Shown here: positions 10,087 to 19,652 of the stretch, piece by piece
How positions within the stretch are numbered: position 1 is the first letter of the stretch
Layout: each line of letters begins with the position of its first letter
NCBI RefSeq assembly: GCF_007673525.1
Contig: NZ_VDZU01000003.1
Coordinates: 1 to 61,075 of the forward strand
From: Fictibacillus phosphorivorans
GTDB lineage: Bacteria; Bacillota; Bacilli; Bacillales; Fictibacillaceae
DNA: 61,075 nucleotides
Reading direction: 5' to 3'
The notes under the pieces: model-generated
Databases searched by the model: none
Told to the model about the DNA's origin: nothing
What the model saw: the letters and a program-made list of their open reading frames with translations, nothing else
Position numbers and translations under genes: made by a program

Positions 10087-10562
10087 TGCGCATCGGACAG
10101 GGTTTTGATGTACATGCCTTCAGTGAGGGTCGTCCGTTAATCATTGGCGGTGTAACGATTCCTTATGAGAAGGGACTTTTAGGGCATTCTGATGCTGACG
10201 TTCTTTTGCATGCCATCACAGATGCATTGCTAGGTGCAGCGGGTGAAGGAGATATCGGCAAACACTTTCCAGATACAGATCCAGCTTACAAAGACGCAGA
10301 TTCGAAGCGTTTGCTGCTCGATTCTTGGAAATTGGTTGAGAAAAAAGGTTATTCTTTAGGTAATATAGATTGTACGATCATTGCTCAAAAGCCAAAGATG
10401 CTTCCGTACATTGAAGAGATGCGCGGAGTGATCGCCGGTATTTTTGGGGTTGATGTAGAAAGAATCAACGTGAAAGCAACGACTACTGAAAAGCTAGGTT
10501 TCCCTGGACGCGAAGAGGGAATCGCAGCTCAAGCGGTTGTTTTGATAGAAAAGGCACTTTAA
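10083..10562 (+). CDS. ispF: 2-C-methyl-D-erythritol 2,4-cyclodiphosphate synthase IspF
   Basis: IspF cyclises CDP-ME 2-phosphate in the MEP isoprenoid pathway. The 159-aa sequence has the metal ligands in GQGFDVHAF (D9, H11) and [12 protein letters not shown] (second histidine), plus the C-terminal [15 protein letters not shown] signature. It overlaps ispD by 4 bases. The start is a double ATG; either may be used. No obvious terminator follows before the repeat copy at 10609. Confidence 0.96.
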   Translation: MMRIGQGFDVHAFSEGRPLIIGGVTIPYEKGLLGHSDADVLLHAITDALLGAAGEGDIGKHFPDTDPAYKDADSKRLLLDSWKLVEKKGYSLGNIDCTIIAQKPKMLPYIEEMRGVIAGIFGVDVERINVKATTTEKLGFPGREEGIAAQAVVLIEKAL

Positions 10563-10608
10563 AAAATGTTGCTTTGGGAGCATTCCGTTCATTATCTTCT
10601 CTGATAAA

Positions 10609-10736
10609 GTTGATTGGAGTGGAAGATGCGAGACTCCTGTGGGACAGGCGGTTAGGTGAGACACTTAAGAGTGAAACGTACGAATGTGGCTCATCGACTG
10701 CCCCACGGAAAGCGAGCATCTGGAACGGAAATCAAC
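10609..10736 (-). repeat. Dispersed palindromic repeat, copy E (inverted orientation)
   Basis: The 128-bp element runs from GTTGATT to AATCAAC in inverse orientation to copy D. Read in family orientation its stems are AGATGC/GCATCT and GTGGG/CCCAC where other copies have AGGTGC/GCACCT and GCGGG/CCCGC, so paired changes keep the fold. The apical arm is the longer variant with CGTACG, shared with copy F. It fills most of the 224-bp gap between ispF and gltX. Confidence 0.88.
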
Positions 10737-10786
10737 TACTTTCAAAGGCATCATCGTTAAGTAAAAAATATTTTTAGAGGTGAAAC

Positions 10787-12259
10787 ATGATGGCAAACGA
10801 AGTTCGAGTGCGTTATGCACCAAGTCCAACGGGACACTTACATATAGGGAATGCACGTGCAGCTCTATTCAATTATCTATATGCACGCCATACTGGCGGG
10901 AAATTTATTATTCGTATTGAAGATACGGATCAAAAGCGTAACATTCAAGGCGGAGAAGAGAGTCAGCTGGATCACTTAAAATGGCTCGGTATGGATTGGG
11001 ATGAAAGTGTTGATATCGGAGGAGATTACGGTCCGTATCGTCAGATGGAACGTTTAGATCTATACGAGAAGTATACAGATGAACTACTTTCAAAAGGTCT
11101 TGCATACACTTGTTATTGTACAGAAGAAGAGCTTGAAGTGTCTCGTGAAGAGCAGATGGCTAAAGGGGATACTCCTGTTTATGATGGACGCTGTCTAAAC
11201 CTATCAGTGGAAGAAAAAGCGGCTCTAGAAGAAGAAGGTCGCCGTCCGAGCATTCGTTTTAAGGTTCCGCAAGACCGTACGATCACGTTTGATGACATGG
11301 TTAAAGGTGAAGTATCTTTTGAATCAAGTGGCTTTGGTGACTTTGTTATCGTGAAAAAAGATGGAATTCCAACTTACAACTATGCGGTTGTTATCGATGA
11401 CCACGAAATGGCGATCACTCACGTACTGCGTGGAGATGATCACATCTCAAACACACCGAAGCAGTTATTGATCTATGATGCGTTAGGATTTTCGCATCCG
11501 AAGTTCGGTCATACAACATTAATCGTGAATGAAAATCGTAAGAAACTGAGCAAACGCGACGAATCGATCGTTCAGTTTATCGAGCAATACAAAGATCTCG
11601 GATACTTGCCAGAAGCGCTGTTTAACTTTATTGCTCTATTAGGCTGGTCTCCAGGTGGAGAAGAAGAGATCTTCAGCAAAGAACAGTTCATTGAAATTTT
11701 TGATCCGAACCGTTTATCCAAAGCACCTGCCGTGTTTGATACGCAAAAGTTAGAGTGGCTGAACAACCAATATATGAAGCAACAAGACGTAGCTCGTATC
11801 GTTGAGTTGTGTATGCCTCACCTAGTAAAAGCGGGCAGAGTGTCTATGAACCCTAGCCCTGAAGAACAAGAGTGGATTACGAAGCTTGTCGCTCTTCATC
11901 AGGAAAAAATGAGCTACGGTGCAGAGATCGTAGACTTAACGGAACTATTCTTCAAAGAAGAGATCGAGTACGAAGGGGAAGCATTTGAAGTATTGCAAGG
12001 TGAAGGTGTTCCATCCGTTATGGAATCGTTCTTAACTCAGATCGAAAACAGTGATTCTTTTGAAGCGGAAGACATCAAAGCAATGATGAAAGCTGTTCAA
12101 AAGGAAACGGGTCAAAAAGGGAAGAACTTGTTCATGCCGATCCGTGTGGCGACGACTGGTCAGCAACATGGTCCAGACCTGCCTGCTGCTGTTTCTCTTT
12201 TAGGAAAAGATGTTATTACAAAGCGCGTAAATGCTGTACTGACTCAAATTAAAAAGTAA
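10787..12259 (+). CDS. gltX: Glutamyl-tRNA synthetase
   Basis: GltX charges tRNA-Glu; Bacillus-type enzymes also glutamylate tRNA-Gln for later amidation by GatCAB, which fits the family here but is an inference. The class I signatures are [11 protein letters not shown] (about 12-22) and KLSKRDES (KMSKS-equivalent, about 252). The remainder is the helical anticodon-binding domain. At 490 aa it is full length. ATG 10787 (or the next codon, also ATG) follows AGAGGTG. Confidence 0.97.
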   Translation: MMANEVRVRYAPSPTGHLHIGNARAALFNYLYARHTGGKFIIRIEDTDQKRNIQGGEESQLDHLKWLGMDWDESVDIGGDYGPYRQMERLDLYEKYTDELLSKGLAYTCYCTEEELEVSREEQMAKGDTPVYDGRCLNLSVEEKAALEEEGRRPSIRFKVPQDRTITFDDMVKGEVSFESSGFGDFVIVKKDGIPTYNYAVVIDDHEMAITHVLRGDDHISNTPKQLLIYDALGFSHPKFGHTTLIVNENRKKLSKRDESIVQFIEQYKDLGYLPEALFNFIALLGWSPGGEEEIFSKEQFIEIFDPNRLSKAPAVFDTQKLEWLNNQYMKQQDVARIVELCMPHLVKAGRVSMNPSPEEQEWITKLVALHQEKMSYGAEIVDLTELFFKEEIEYEGEAFEVLQGEGVPSVMESFLTQIENSDSFEAEDIKAMMKAVQKETGQKGKNLFMPIRVATTGQQHGPDLPAAVSLLGKDVITKRVNAVLTQIKK

Positions 12260-12309
12260 TAAAAGTACACATTTTGCAAAGATTATAATATAGTAAAAGA
12301 AACTTATAA

Positions 12310-12573
12310 TAAACGTGTAAAACGCAGATGAGGAAAGTAGGCTAGCGCCTTTTCATAGTAGAGAGAACCATCACCGGCTGAAAGTGGTTCATGAAAATGC
12401 TTGCTGAAGTGCCCCTCGGAGTCCCATGCCGAAAATTTTAGTAGGTTTGGGCGGCAACTCCCCGTTATGGAGCTTAAGGGAACAGGTGAGTTTAATAAGC
12501 CTGTTAAACAGAGTGGAACCGCGTCTATCCGTACGTCTCTGTGTCATATTTGGCACAGGGGCGTTTTTTATTT
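12310..12573 (+). promoter_or_regulatory. T-box riboswitch (cysteine type) before cysE-cysS
   Basis: The T-box core AGAGTGGAACCGCG is at about 12510-12523. It is followed by an intrinsic terminator, CGTCTCTGTG pairing with CACAGGGGCG and then a T-run (12534-12568). The upstream stem I region has an AGTA element, and TGC at 12410-12412 in the AAGTGCCC loop is a plausible cysteine specifier. Uncharged tRNA-Cys should favour antitermination and so raise serine acetyltransferase and cysteinyl-tRNA synthetase. Specifier assignment is by eye. Confidence 0.88.
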
Positions 12574-12598
12574 GTAGTCTTCGTCGCTCTTGAAAGTA

Positions 12599-12725
12599 GT
12601 TGATTTCCGTTACAGGTACTCGCTTTCCGGGGGGCGTGCGGTGAGCCTCTTAGCGCTTAGCGCTGTTAAGAGTCTCACCTGTCCCGCTGATCCCCCAGGA
12701 GTCTCGCACCTTACACTCCAATCAA
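12599..12725 (+). repeat. Dispersed palindromic repeat, copy B
   Basis: The ends are GTTGATT and AATCAA. The core stem here is GGGGG/CCCCC instead of GCGGG/CCCGC, and the apical arm is CTCTTAGCGC-TTA-GCGCTGTTAAGAG, again with paired changes. It lies between the T-box terminator and cysE, so it is transcribed as part of the cysE leader whenever the T-box reads through. Confidence 0.87.
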
Positions 12726-12812
12726 TTTTGCGATGAAGAAAATAAAAAATGCCTGAGACATCACGCGTAACAGGCAAGTCCCTTTTATAAAAAGGCAAGG
12801 AGGTTGGAGAAC

Positions 12813-13460
12813 ATGTTTTCAGCCATGAAAGAAGACATTCAGGTTGTTTTTGAGAAAGACCCAGCGGCTAGAAGTTCATTCGAAGTATTTTTAACATACT
12901 CTGGACTGCACGCGGTTTGGGCCCATAGATTAGCACATAAGTTATTCAAACGAAACTGGCTGTTTTTAGCCCGCTTGATCTCACAGATCAGCCGCTTTTT
13001 TACCGGCATCGAAATACACCCGGGCGCACAGATCGGCCGCCGCTTTTTTATCGATCATGGAATGGGTGTGGTGATCGGCGAAACGTGTATCATCGGTAAT
13101 GATGTAACGCTCTATCAAGGCGTTACGCTCGGAGGTACGGGAAAAGAAAAAGGTAAAAGGCATCCTACGCTCGAAGATCACGTTCTTGTTGCTACAGGAG
13201 CCAAGGTTCTAGGGAACATTACCATCGGAAAAAATTCAAAAGTGGGAGCAGGATCGGTTGTTCTTCAACATGTTCCGCCTGATGCGACCGTAGTTGGGAT
13301 TCCAGGAAGAGTTGTGATTAAAGACGGCATCAAAGTAGGATGCGAACTTGATCATCGCGATTTGCCTGATCCGGTAGCTGATAAATTTAGAGAGATGCAT
13401 AACGAGATGAAACGAATGCGTGAAGAATTGGAAACATTGAAAAAAGGGAGTGAAGTTTAA
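12813..13460 (+). CDS. cysE: Serine O-acetyltransferase
   Basis: CysE makes O-acetylserine from serine and acetyl-CoA, the first step of cysteine synthesis. The 215-aa product has the helical N-terminal domain followed by left-handed beta-helix hexapeptide repeats, including the active-site region [12 protein letters not shown] and [16 protein letters not shown] 12813 follows AAGGAGGT with 8-base spacing; an upstream TTG at 12804 is unlikely. It is under the T-box and directly abuts cysS, linking cysteine supply to its tRNA charging. Confidence 0.96.
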   Translation: MFSAMKEDIQVVFEKDPAARSSFEVFLTYSGLHAVWAHRLAHKLFKRNWLFLARLISQISRFFTGIEIHPGAQIGRRFFIDHGMGVVIGETCIIGNDVTLYQGVTLGGTGKEKGKRHPTLEDHVLVATGAKVLGNITIGKNSKVGAGSVVLQHVPPDATVVGIPGRVVIKDGIKVGCELDHRDLPDPVADKFREMHNEMKRMREELETLKKGSEV

Positions 13461-14864
13461 ATGGGTATTAAAATCTATAATACGATGACACGTCAAAAAG
13501 AGCTTTTTGTTCCGTTAGAAGAAGGAAAAGTAAAAATGTATGTGTGTGGACCGACTGTATATAACTATATCCATATCGGTAACGCAAGACCGGCTATTGT
13601 TTTTGATACGGTAAGAAAGTACTTGGAATACAGAAATTATGAAGTGCAATTCATCTCCAATTTTACGGATGTTGATGATAAGCTCATTAAAGCGGCTAAC
13701 GAGATGGGAAGCGATGTTCCAACGATCGCTGAGAAATTCATCAACGCCTACCATGAGGATACTTGCGCACTAGGCGTACAAAAGGCTGATGCGCACCCGC
13801 GTGTAACAGAAACGATGCCAGAGATCATTGATTTTATCGAGAACCTTATCAAAAAAGGGTTTGCTTATGAAGCAGCGGGGGATGTTTATTTTAAAACGCG
13901 TTCGTTCAACGGTTATGGTAAACTTTCTCATCAATCGATCGACGACTTAAGATCTGGTGCGAGAATTGAAGTAGGAGAGAAAAAAGAAGATCCGCTTGAT
14001 TTTGCGCTATGGAAAGCAGCGAAAGATGGAGAGATCTATTGGGAGAGTCCTTGGGGGAAAGGTCGCCCAGGGTGGCATATCGAATGCTCGGCGATGGCTA
14101 AAAAATACTTAGGTGATTCAATCGACATTCATGGCGGCGGTCAAGATCTAGCCTTTCCGCATCATGAGAATGAGATCGCACAATCGGAAGCATTAAATGA
14201 AGCTCCGATGGCTAAGTATTGGATGCATAATGGGTATATTAATATTGATAACGAAAAAATGTCCAAATCACTTGGGAACTTTGTTCTTGTTCATGATCTT
14301 GTACAACAGCAGGATCCACAAGTTATTCGATTCTTTATGCTGGCCGTCCACTACCGCAATCCGATCAACTTCAGTCAAGAGTTGTTAGAAGCGGCAGAGG
14401 CAGGATTGAATAGAATCCGTACGTCTTATGAAAACTTGAAACACCGCTTGAGTGTATCGGCAGACCTTTCCATGGATTCAGAAAAATGGACTCAGCTTGT
14501 TAAAGAAACAAGAGAGAAATTTATCACGGATATGGATGATGATTTCAACACGGCGAACGCGATCTCTCATCTTTTTGATTTTTCGAGAGAAGCGAACGTA
14601 TACTTGCAAGAGAAGAACACTTCGAAAGCCGTTATTACAGAGTTCATCGCTCTGTTCGATGAGCTTGCTGGTGTGCTCGGACTTACTCTTCATAAAGAAG
14701 AAGAATTGTTAGACGAAGAGATTGATGCTCTTATTCAAGAACGTAATCAAGCACGTAAAGAAAAGAACTTTGCTCGCGCTGACGAAATTCGTGATCAGTT
14801 AAAAGAACAGAACATTATTTTGGAAGATACCGCACAAGGTGTTCGGTGGAAAAGAGATAAGTAA
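13461..14864 (+). CDS. cysS: Cysteinyl-tRNA synthetase
   Basis: CysS attaches cysteine to tRNA-Cys. The class I motifs are HIGNARP (about 37-43) and KMSKSLGN (about 266-273). Zinc ligands are visible as C28 in CGPTVYN and in HIECSAMA plus the downstream HHENEIAQ. The 467-aa length is normal. It starts immediately after the cysE stop and ends immediately before mrnC, so all three are one transcript under the T-box. Confidence 0.97.
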   Translation: MGIKIYNTMTRQKELFVPLEEGKVKMYVCGPTVYNYIHIGNARPAIVFDTVRKYLEYRNYEVQFISNFTDVDDKLIKAANEMGSDVPTIAEKFINAYHEDTCALGVQKADAHPRVTETMPEIIDFIENLIKKGFAYEAAGDVYFKTRSFNGYGKLSHQSIDDLRSGARIEVGEKKEDPLDFALWKAAKDGEIYWESPWGKGRPGWHIECSAMAKKYLGDSIDIHGGGQDLAFPHHENEIAQSEALNEAPMAKYWMHNGYINIDNEKMSKSLGNFVLVHDLVQQQDPQVIRFFMLAVHYRNPINFSQELLEAAEAGLNRIRTSYENLKHRLSVSADLSMDSEKWTQLVKETREKFITDMDDDFNTANAISHLFDFSREANVYLQEKNTSKAVITEFIALFDELAGVLGLTLHKEEELLDEEIDALIQERNQARKEKNFARADEIRDQLKEQNIILEDTAQGVRWKRDK

Positions 14865-15272
14865 ATGAAGATAACGGACTCAGATATTAAACAACTGAAC
14901 GGAACCACGCTTGCTTATATGGGAGATGCAGTAATGGAGCAGTTCGTGCGTGAACACCTAATCCGTAACGGACAGGTGAAACCGAATAAGCTCCATGTAT
15001 CTGCCACAAAGTTTGTTTCAGCAAAAGCGCAAGCAAGCATGGTCGTTCAGCTGCTTGAAGAGAACTATTTTACAGAAGAAGAGGTCGCTGTGATTAAGCG
15101 TGGCCGCAATGCGAACCAGGGAACGGTACCGAAAAATACGGATGTTCAAACGTATCGGCATGCCACAAGCTTTGAAGCGATCATCGGTTATCTTTATCTG
15201 TTGAATAACCATGAACGATTAACGAACATGATGGAATATGTGTTATCAGATAATAAAAAGGGGGAGGTCTAA
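14865..15272 (+). CDS. mrnC: Mini-ribonuclease III
   Basis: MrnC is an RNase III-like enzyme without a dsRNA-binding domain that matures the ends of 23S rRNA in Bacillus. The 135-aa protein carries the catalytic region [17 protein letters not shown] (about 14-30) with the conserved Asp and Glu, and a second conserved acidic stretch in EAIIGYLYL. It has no spacer to cysS and 3 bases to rlmB. Length matches the family. Confidence 0.94.
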   Translation: MKITDSDIKQLNGTTLAYMGDAVMEQFVREHLIRNGQVKPNKLHVSATKFVSAKAQASMVVQLLEENYFTEEEVAVIKRGRNANQGTVPKNTDVQTYRHATSFEAIIGYLYLLNNHERLTNMMEYVLSDNKKGEV

Positions 15273-15275
15273 AAG

Positions 15276-16049
15276 ATGAGTGAAACAAAAGAACAAAAAG
15301 AACAAGAACTGATCATCGGAAGAAATCCAGTTATGGAAGTACTGCGCTCTGGCCGTGATATCAATAAAATTTTCGTGGGTGAAGGATCTCAAAAAGGACC
15401 TGTGAGCACGATCGTCTCAATGGCGAAAAAACAAAATGTCCTTGTGCAATATGTACCAAAGCAGAAGCTCGATTCATTAAGCGGAGGAGGCAATCACCAA
15501 GGTGTAATCGCGGGTGTTGCAGCCTACTCTTATGCAGATATCGATGATTTGTTTAAAATTGCTGAAGAGCGTGGAGAAGAGCCGTTCTTTCTTTTATTGG
15601 ACGAGCTTGAAGATCCGCATAATCTAGGTTCGATCATGCGTACAGCTGATGCAGTCGGTGCACATGGTATCATCATTCCGAAAAGACGTTCAGTAGGACT
15701 GACCGCTACAGTAGCAAAAGCTTCAACGGGTGCGATCGAGTACATTCCGGTTGTTCGTGTAACGAATCTTGTCCAAACGATGAAAGAGTTAAGGGACCGT
15801 GGTATGTGGTTTGCCGGCGCTGACATGAAAGGGAAAGATGACTATAGACAAGCGAAGTGGGACATGCCTTTAGGTCTTGTGATCGGAAGCGAAGGTAAAG
15901 GGATGGGAAGACTCGTATCAGAAACGTGCGATTTCCTTGTTCAGCTTCCGATGAAAGGGAAGGTTACCTCGCTTAATGCATCCGTTGCAGCTAGTCTCTT
16001 GATGTATGAAGTGTACCGTAACCGTAATCCGTTAGAAGCCCGAAAATGA
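15276..16049 (+). CDS. rlmB: 23S rRNA (guanosine-2'-O-)-methyltransferase RlmB-type
   Basis: A SpoU/TrmH-family 2'-O-methyltransferase of the SPOUT superfamily. The N-terminal 75 residues form the RNA substrate-binding domain (IIGRNPVMEVLRSG). The knotted C-terminal domain has LDELEDPHNLGSIMRTADA, VIGSEGKGM and LNASVAASLLMYE, the three signature motifs for SAM binding and catalysis. The exact rRNA target follows from family membership. Overlaps rae1 by 4 bases. Confidence 0.93.
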   Translation: MSETKEQKEQELIIGRNPVMEVLRSGRDINKIFVGEGSQKGPVSTIVSMAKKQNVLVQYVPKQKLDSLSGGGNHQGVIAGVAAYSYADIDDLFKIAEERGEEPFFLLLDELEDPHNLGSIMRTADAVGAHGIIIPKRRSVGLTATVAKASTGAIEYIPVVRVTNLVQTMKELRDRGMWFAGADMKGKDDYRQAKWDMPLGLVIGSEGKGMGRLVSETCDFLVQLPMKGKVTSLNASVAASLLMYEVYRNRNPLEARK

Positions 16050-16564
16050 AAACTCGCCACTATTTGATTGTTGATGGCTACAACATCATTGGCGCTTGGC
16101 CCGAATTACGGAGCTTGAAAACATCGGATTTTGCCAAAGCAAGAGACCTGTTGATCGAATATATGGCAGAATACCAGGGAACGACTGGGTATCAAGTAAT
16201 CGTCGTATTTGATGCCCACCTCACACCTGGCACAGAGAAAAAAACGAAAAACCACCGCGTTGAAGTCATTTTCACAAGAGAGAACGAAACGGCAGATGAA
16301 CGGATCGAACGTCTAGTCGGAGAGTTGAAATCAATCGATACGCGAATTTATGTCGCAACTTCAGATTCAACGGAACAGTGGCAGATTTTTGGTAAAGGCG
16401 CATTGAGAAAATCTGCGAGAGAATTAAAGAATGAGATGGATGAAATAGAAAAGCATATTCATGTGTCCGTTGGCGAGCGGAAAAGGAAGCAAACCTCCTC
16501 CTCTATCCTTCTTTCAGACGAAATTGCCGAAATATTTGAAAGATGGAGAAGAGGGCAAAAATAA
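16046..16564 (+). CDS. rae1: Ribosome-associated endoribonuclease Rae1 (YacP)
   Basis: Rae1 cleaves mRNA in the ribosomal A site in Bacillus. The 172-aa product is a compact NYN/PIN-like nuclease: VDGYNIIGAWP near 8-18 holds the first catalytic aspartate, VVFDAH (about 55-60) and the VATSDSTEQ segment hold others. It overlaps the end of rlmB (ATGA) and ends just before the sigH promoter, closing the gltX-to-rae1 group. Confidence 0.9.
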   Translation: MKTRHYLIVDGYNIIGAWPELRSLKTSDFAKARDLLIEYMAEYQGTTGYQVIVVFDAHLTPGTEKKTKNHRVEVIFTRENETADERIERLVGELKSIDTRIYVATSDSTEQWQIFGKGALRKSARELKNEMDEIEKHIHVSVGERKRKQTSSSILLSDEIAEIFERWRRGQK

Positions 16565-16570
16565 GGAATC

Positions 16571-16600
16571 TTGACGCTTTTGTGAACTATGAGCTATAAT
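16571..16600 (+). promoter_or_regulatory. SigA-type promoter of sigH
   Basis: TTGACG (571-576), an 18-bp spacer and a perfect TATAAT (595-600) lie 44 bases before the sigH start. In B. subtilis this SigA promoter is repressed by AbrB before sporulation; an AbrB site cannot be judged from sequence because it lacks a firm consensus. Confidence 0.8.
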
Positions 16601-16643
16601 ATTGCTATATTTTGCCGGTAAAAACCTGGTGGGGGGATTTGTC

Positions 16644-17294
16644 GTGAACATAGATCTCAAGGAACGGTCAGTAAGCGATTACGAGCTCATGGAAGATGAA
16701 AGCCTTGTGGAACTGGTTCATGAGGGGGACAGCGCAGCACTTGAATATTTGATCAACAAATATAAAAACTTTGTTCGTGCGAAAGCAAGATCATACTTTT
16801 TGATCGGTGCAGACCGTGAAGATATCATTCAAGAAGGCATGATCGGGCTGTATAAAGCCATTCGCGATTTTAAAGAGGACAAGCTGTCATCCTTTAAAGC
16901 TTTTGCCGAACTATGTATAACAAGGCAAATGATTACCGCTATCAAAACGGCAACTAGACAAAAGCACATTCCGTTAAATTCTTACGTGTCGTTGGACAAG
17001 CCGATCTATGATGAGGAGTCCGACCGTACACTAATGGATGTTATATGCGGTACAAAAGTCACTGATCCAGAAGAACTGATTATCAATCAAGAAGAATTTG
17101 ATGATATTGAAGTGAAGATGGGAGAAATATTAAGTGACCTGGAACGCAAAGTTCTGATGCTGTATCTTGACGGAAGATCGTACCAGGAAATCTCAGTGGA
17201 TCTCGACAGACACGTGAAGTCGATCGACAACGCGCTTCAGCGAGTGAAACGTAAATTAGAGCGTTATTTAGAGCTAAGAGAAATATCATCTTAA
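16644..17294 (+). CDS. sigH: RNA polymerase sigma-H factor
   Basis: SigH directs transcription at the onset of stationary phase and sporulation (spo0A, kinA, spo0F, ftsZ promoters). The 216-aa protein has region 2 with YRAKARSYF-like and GADREDIIQEGMIGLYKAIRDF, and region 4 with SYQEISVDLDRHVKSIDNALQRVKRKL as the helix-turn-helix. I chose GTG 16644, after GGTGGGGGG, giving the family length; the reading frame is open 42 bases further up but that would run into the promoter region. Confidence 0.96.
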   Translation: MNIDLKERSVSDYELMEDESLVELVHEGDSAALEYLINKYKNFVRAKARSYFLIGADREDIIQEGMIGLYKAIRDFKEDKLSSFKAFAELCITRQMITAIKTATRQKHIPLNSYVSLDKPIYDEESDRTLMDVICGTKVTDPEELIINQEEFDDIEVKMGEILSDLERKVLMLYLDGRSYQEISVDLDRHVKSIDNALQRVKRKLERYLELREISS

Positions 17295-17322
17295 GAGCGG
17301 GGATTGTTCCTGCTCTTTTTCT
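17294..17322 (+). terminator. Terminator of sigH
   Basis: AGAGCGGG pairs with CCTGCTCT with one bulge, followed by a T-rich tract. It begins at the sigH stop. It separates sigH from the 21-bp array that follows. Confidence 0.75.
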
Positions 17323-17429
17323 TTTGGTTTTTTGGAATCTGTGAGCTGATGCTGATGTGCGTGCATGTACAAGTTGATTATGTTTATGAATGAGGGGTAT
17401 CAGACTTGTAATGGTAGTCGAATCTTGTC

Positions 17430-17530
17430 AACTCGCCGATATATGTGGAAAACTCGCCGAATTATAGCCAAAACTCGCGGGATTAATAGAATAATTTCTA
17501 GGATTAATGCAAAAATTTTAGGGGTTAGCA
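17430..17530. repeat. 21-bp-phased word array 3 (word AACTCGCCGA, drifting to GGATTAAT)
   Basis: CTCGC begins at 17432, 17453 and 17474, exactly 21 bp apart. The first two units read AACTCGCCGA. The third reads AACTCGCGGGATTAAT. Two further positions in the same 21-bp register read AGGATTAAT (17500) and GGGGTTA (17521). The third unit thus carries both the old word and the next one, so the word changes stepwise along the array. Intergenic, after the sigH terminator. Confidence 0.75.
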
Positions 17531-17836
17531 TAATAAATACCGGAGTGGGTATACTTCAATCGGCTAAATTGAGTAGTAAATCAAAAGAATTATTGTGGTC
17601 TTGAGAACAAAATAGCCTGCTAAATCATTTTCGGCTGGCTTTTCACCCTATTTTCTTAATTCAGAGAACCCTTTTTTAGTCTTTTTGTTTAATTGCTCGG
17701 TCACCGCTTGCCCTGCAACTTTAAAATGCTTCTCGCACCACACGATTCCTTCACTAACAAAGCGAACCCTCTAATACAATATTCAATCACTCACACATCC
17801 AACACAATCAGCTCTCAAAACGTCATTTTCCCTTTA
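17531..17836. other. Gene-free stretch between array 3 and the rpmGB promoter
   Basis: There is no credible gene here; short open frames lack ribosome sites and coding character. An AGCC...GGCT inverted pair around 17609-17640 followed by a T-rich stretch may be a weak hairpin. Nothing else is recognisable. Confidence 0.6.
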
Positions 17837-17865
17837 TTGACAAGCGTATACCCCTATGTTAAGGT
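17837..17865 (+). promoter_or_regulatory. Candidate promoter for rpmGB-secE-nusG
   Basis: TTGACA (837-842), a 17-bp spacer and TAAGGT (860-865). The -35 box is perfect and the -10 box poor. It is the only such pair in the 630-base gap ahead of rpmGB. Confidence 0.45.
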
Positions 17866-17926
17866 TTTAAAAGTAACATTGTAACGTGGATGAGTGGCTT
17901 TGTCGCACGAAAGGTGTTTATTTAGC

Positions 17927-18076
17927 ATGAGAAAAAAAGTTTTTTTAGCCTGTAAACAATGCTCAAAACGAAATTATACAACGATGAAGAACCAGCAAAA
18001 CAATCCTGAACGAGTCGAGGTTAAAAAGTTTTGCAGCTACTGCAATGCTCATACCATTCACCAGGAAACGAAGTAA
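17927..18076 (+). CDS. rpmGB: 50S ribosomal protein L33 (zinc-type)
   Basis: The 49-aa product [12 protein letters not shown]... has CxxC (C9, C12) and a second CSYC pair near 36-39. It is therefore a zinc-binding L33, of the kind replaced by a cysteine-free paralogue under zinc limitation in some Bacillus. I start it at ATG 17927, after AAGGTG, not at the upstream GTG/ATG frames. It heads the secE-nusG segment as in B. subtilis. Confidence 0.93.
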   Translation: MRKKVFLACKQCSKRNYTTMKNQQNNPERVEVKKFCSYCNAHTIHQETK

Positions 18077-18128
18077 GCGAAACAAGCTTTTTTTATAAAT
18101 GTTAATTGATCAAAAGGCATGGGGGTTT

Positions 18129-18341
18129 ATGAAGATGGCGGATGTTGCAGAAAAGACAAAAAAATCACCAGCAAAGTTTCTTTCCGATGTAAATAAGGAG
18201 ATGAAGCGTGTAAGCTGGCCTTCGCGAAAAGAATTATTTCGCTATACGGGGATTGTACTGTCAACTGTAGTGATTATGGCTTTGTTCTTCTGGGTTGTGG
18301 ATCTAGGGATTTCACAATTAGTTGAGCTTATTTTAGGGTAG
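18129..18341 (+). CDS. secE: Preprotein translocase subunit SecE
   Basis: SecE is the small essential clamp of the SecYEG channel. The ~70-aa product has an N-terminal amphipathic helix with the conserved VNKEMKRVSWPSRKEL motif and one C-terminal membrane span (about 44-66). Start at ATG 18129 after GGGGG; ATG 18135 is also possible and would shorten it by two residues. It sits between rpmGB and nusG. Confidence 0.95.
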   Translation: MKMADVAEKTKKSPAKFLSDVNKEMKRVSWPSRKELFRYTGIVLSTVVIMALFFWVVDLGISQLVELILG

Positions 18342-18416
18342 ATTAGATATAGCTTCTTTTGGATAGAATGCTAGAGTATATCCATTTTAGGAGGGAAAGG
18401 ACACGGGTCCCATCGT

Positions 18417-18950
18417 ATGGAAAAAAATTGGTACGTAGTTCATACCTATTCAGGTTATGAAAACAAAGTAAAAGCAAACTTGGAAAAGCGTTTGGAATCT
18501 ATGGGGATGACAGATAAGATTTTCCGTGTACTTGTACCTGTAGAAGAAGAGACCGAAACAAAGAACGGTAAGACAAAAACAAGCATGAAGAAAGTTTTCC
18601 CTGGTTATGTATTAACGGAAATGATCATGACAGATGATTCTTGGTACGTTGTACGTAACACACCTGGGGTAACAGGATTTGTCGGTTCTGCTGGAGCGGG
18701 CTCGAAGCCAACGGCACTTTTGCCTGAGGAAGTAGATCATATTCTTAAAGGTATGGGTATGGAAGCTCCGCGCGTTGAAGTTGATTTCGAAATTAAGGAA
18801 TCTGTAAAAGTAAAAGAAGGTCCTTTTGCTGACTTTGTTGGTACGATCGAAGAGATCGACGCGACAAAACAGAAGCTGAAAGTTCACGTCAACATGTTTG
18901 GTCGTGAAACACCAGTTGAACTTGAGTTTACCCAAGTTAGCAAGTTATAA
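18417..18950 (+). CDS. nusG: Transcription elongation/pausing factor NusG
   Basis: NusG binds RNA polymerase; in Bacillus it promotes pausing at TTNTTT-type non-template sites. The 177-aa protein has the NGN domain ([22 protein letters not shown], 3-24, and PGYVLTEM) and a C-terminal KOW domain ([17 protein letters not shown], about 127-143). ATG at 18417. It is directly followed by the rplK promoter region. Confidence 0.97.
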   Translation: MEKNWYVVHTYSGYENKVKANLEKRLESMGMTDKIFRVLVPVEEETETKNGKTKTSMKKVFPGYVLTEMIMTDDSWYVVRNTPGVTGFVGSAGAGSKPTALLPEEVDHILKGMGMEAPRVEVDFEIKESVKVKEGPFADFVGTIEEIDATKQKLKVHVNMFGRETPVELEFTQVSKL

Positions 18951-18961
18951 TGGAAAAAGAC

Positions 18962-18990
18962 TTGTAATCACTTCAAAAAGGTGATAGAAT
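18962..18990 (+). promoter_or_regulatory. Candidate promoter of rplK-rplA
   Basis: TTGTAA (962-967), a 17-bp spacer and TAGAAT (985-990). It overlaps a small hairpin (ATCACTT/AAGGTGAT) followed by T residues that could also end the nusG transcript. Confidence 0.5.
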
Positions 18991-19054
18991 TTTTTATGTT
19001 TGATATTACTAATCAACTGCTTCCTCTCTTTTAGGAGGGGAAGCGTATTTTTGA

Positions 19055-19084
19055 GTGGGAGGGTTTCGGCCCATAATACCACAT
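19055..19084 (+). promoter_or_regulatory. Candidate L1 autoregulatory mRNA site before rplK
   Basis: GTGGGAGG (19055-19062) pairs through its GTGG with CCAC of ATACCACAT downstream (around 19076-19084), leaving an asymmetric internal loop like the L1 site on 23S rRNA. The same motif recurs before rplA. It lies just upstream of the rplK Shine-Dalgarno, so bound L1 could block initiation. Confidence 0.55.
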
Positions 19085-19108
19085 CACGGACTTAAGGAGG
19101 TGTGTCGC

Positions 19109-19534
19109 GTGGCTAAAAAGGTTATTAAGATGGTAAAATTGCAAATCCCTGCTGGTAAAGCAAACCCGGCACCGCCAGTTGGACCTGCACTAGGACAAGC
19201 TGGGGTAAACATCATGGGATTCTGTAAAGAATTCAACGCTCGTACTGCTGATCAAGCTGGTTTAATCATTCCGGTAGAAATCACGGTTTTCGAAGACCGT
19301 TCATTTACATTCATCACTAAAACTCCTCCGGCTGCTGTTCTTTTAAAGAAAGCTGCAGGAATCGAGTCAGGTTCTGGTGAGCCTAACAAGAAAAAAGTTG
19401 CGACTGTAAAGCGTGATAAAGTTCGCGAAATCGCAGAATCAAAAATGCCTGACCTAAACGCTGCTAGTGTTGAAGCTGCAATGCGTATGGTTGAAGGTAC
19501 AGCACGCAGCATGGGAATTGTTATCGAAGACTAA
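19109..19534 (+). CDS. rplK: 50S ribosomal protein L11
   Basis: L11 forms the GTPase-associated centre stalk base with 23S helices 43/44. The 141-aa protein shows [24 protein letters not shown], the proline-rich N-terminal domain that binds thiostrepton-class drugs together with rRNA. GTG 19109 is chosen because AAGGAGGTG precedes it and homologues begin VAKKV; the frame is open further upstream. Confidence 0.97.
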   Translation: MAKKVIKMVKLQIPAGKANPAPPVGPALGQAGVNIMGFCKEFNARTADQAGLIIPVEITVFEDRSFTFITKTPPAAVLLKKAAGIESGSGEPNKKKVATVKRDKVREIAESKMPDLNAASVEAAMRMVEGTARSMGIVIED

Positions 19535-19652
19535 TTCCTGTGTTTGATGTCTATTAGGTTGCGAGTAAATGGATTGATATCCTGCCCGTCAAACGGTTCG
19601 CAACCTTTATTCATGCAATGCGTTCGATTGCACTTGATGGTAAGTGCAATAA

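Noticed and set aside
10574..10777. 67-codon frame between ispF and gltX
   Set aside because: It covers repeat copy E, lacks a ribosome site and is not preserved in the frames of other copies.
17365..17604. 79-codon frame across array 3
   Set aside because: Again a by-product of the 21-bp period; Arg/Ile-rich without coding character and without a Shine-Dalgarno.
17693..17884. 63-codon frame before rpmGB
   Set aside because: No ribosome site, low-complexity composition, and it overlaps the candidate promoter.
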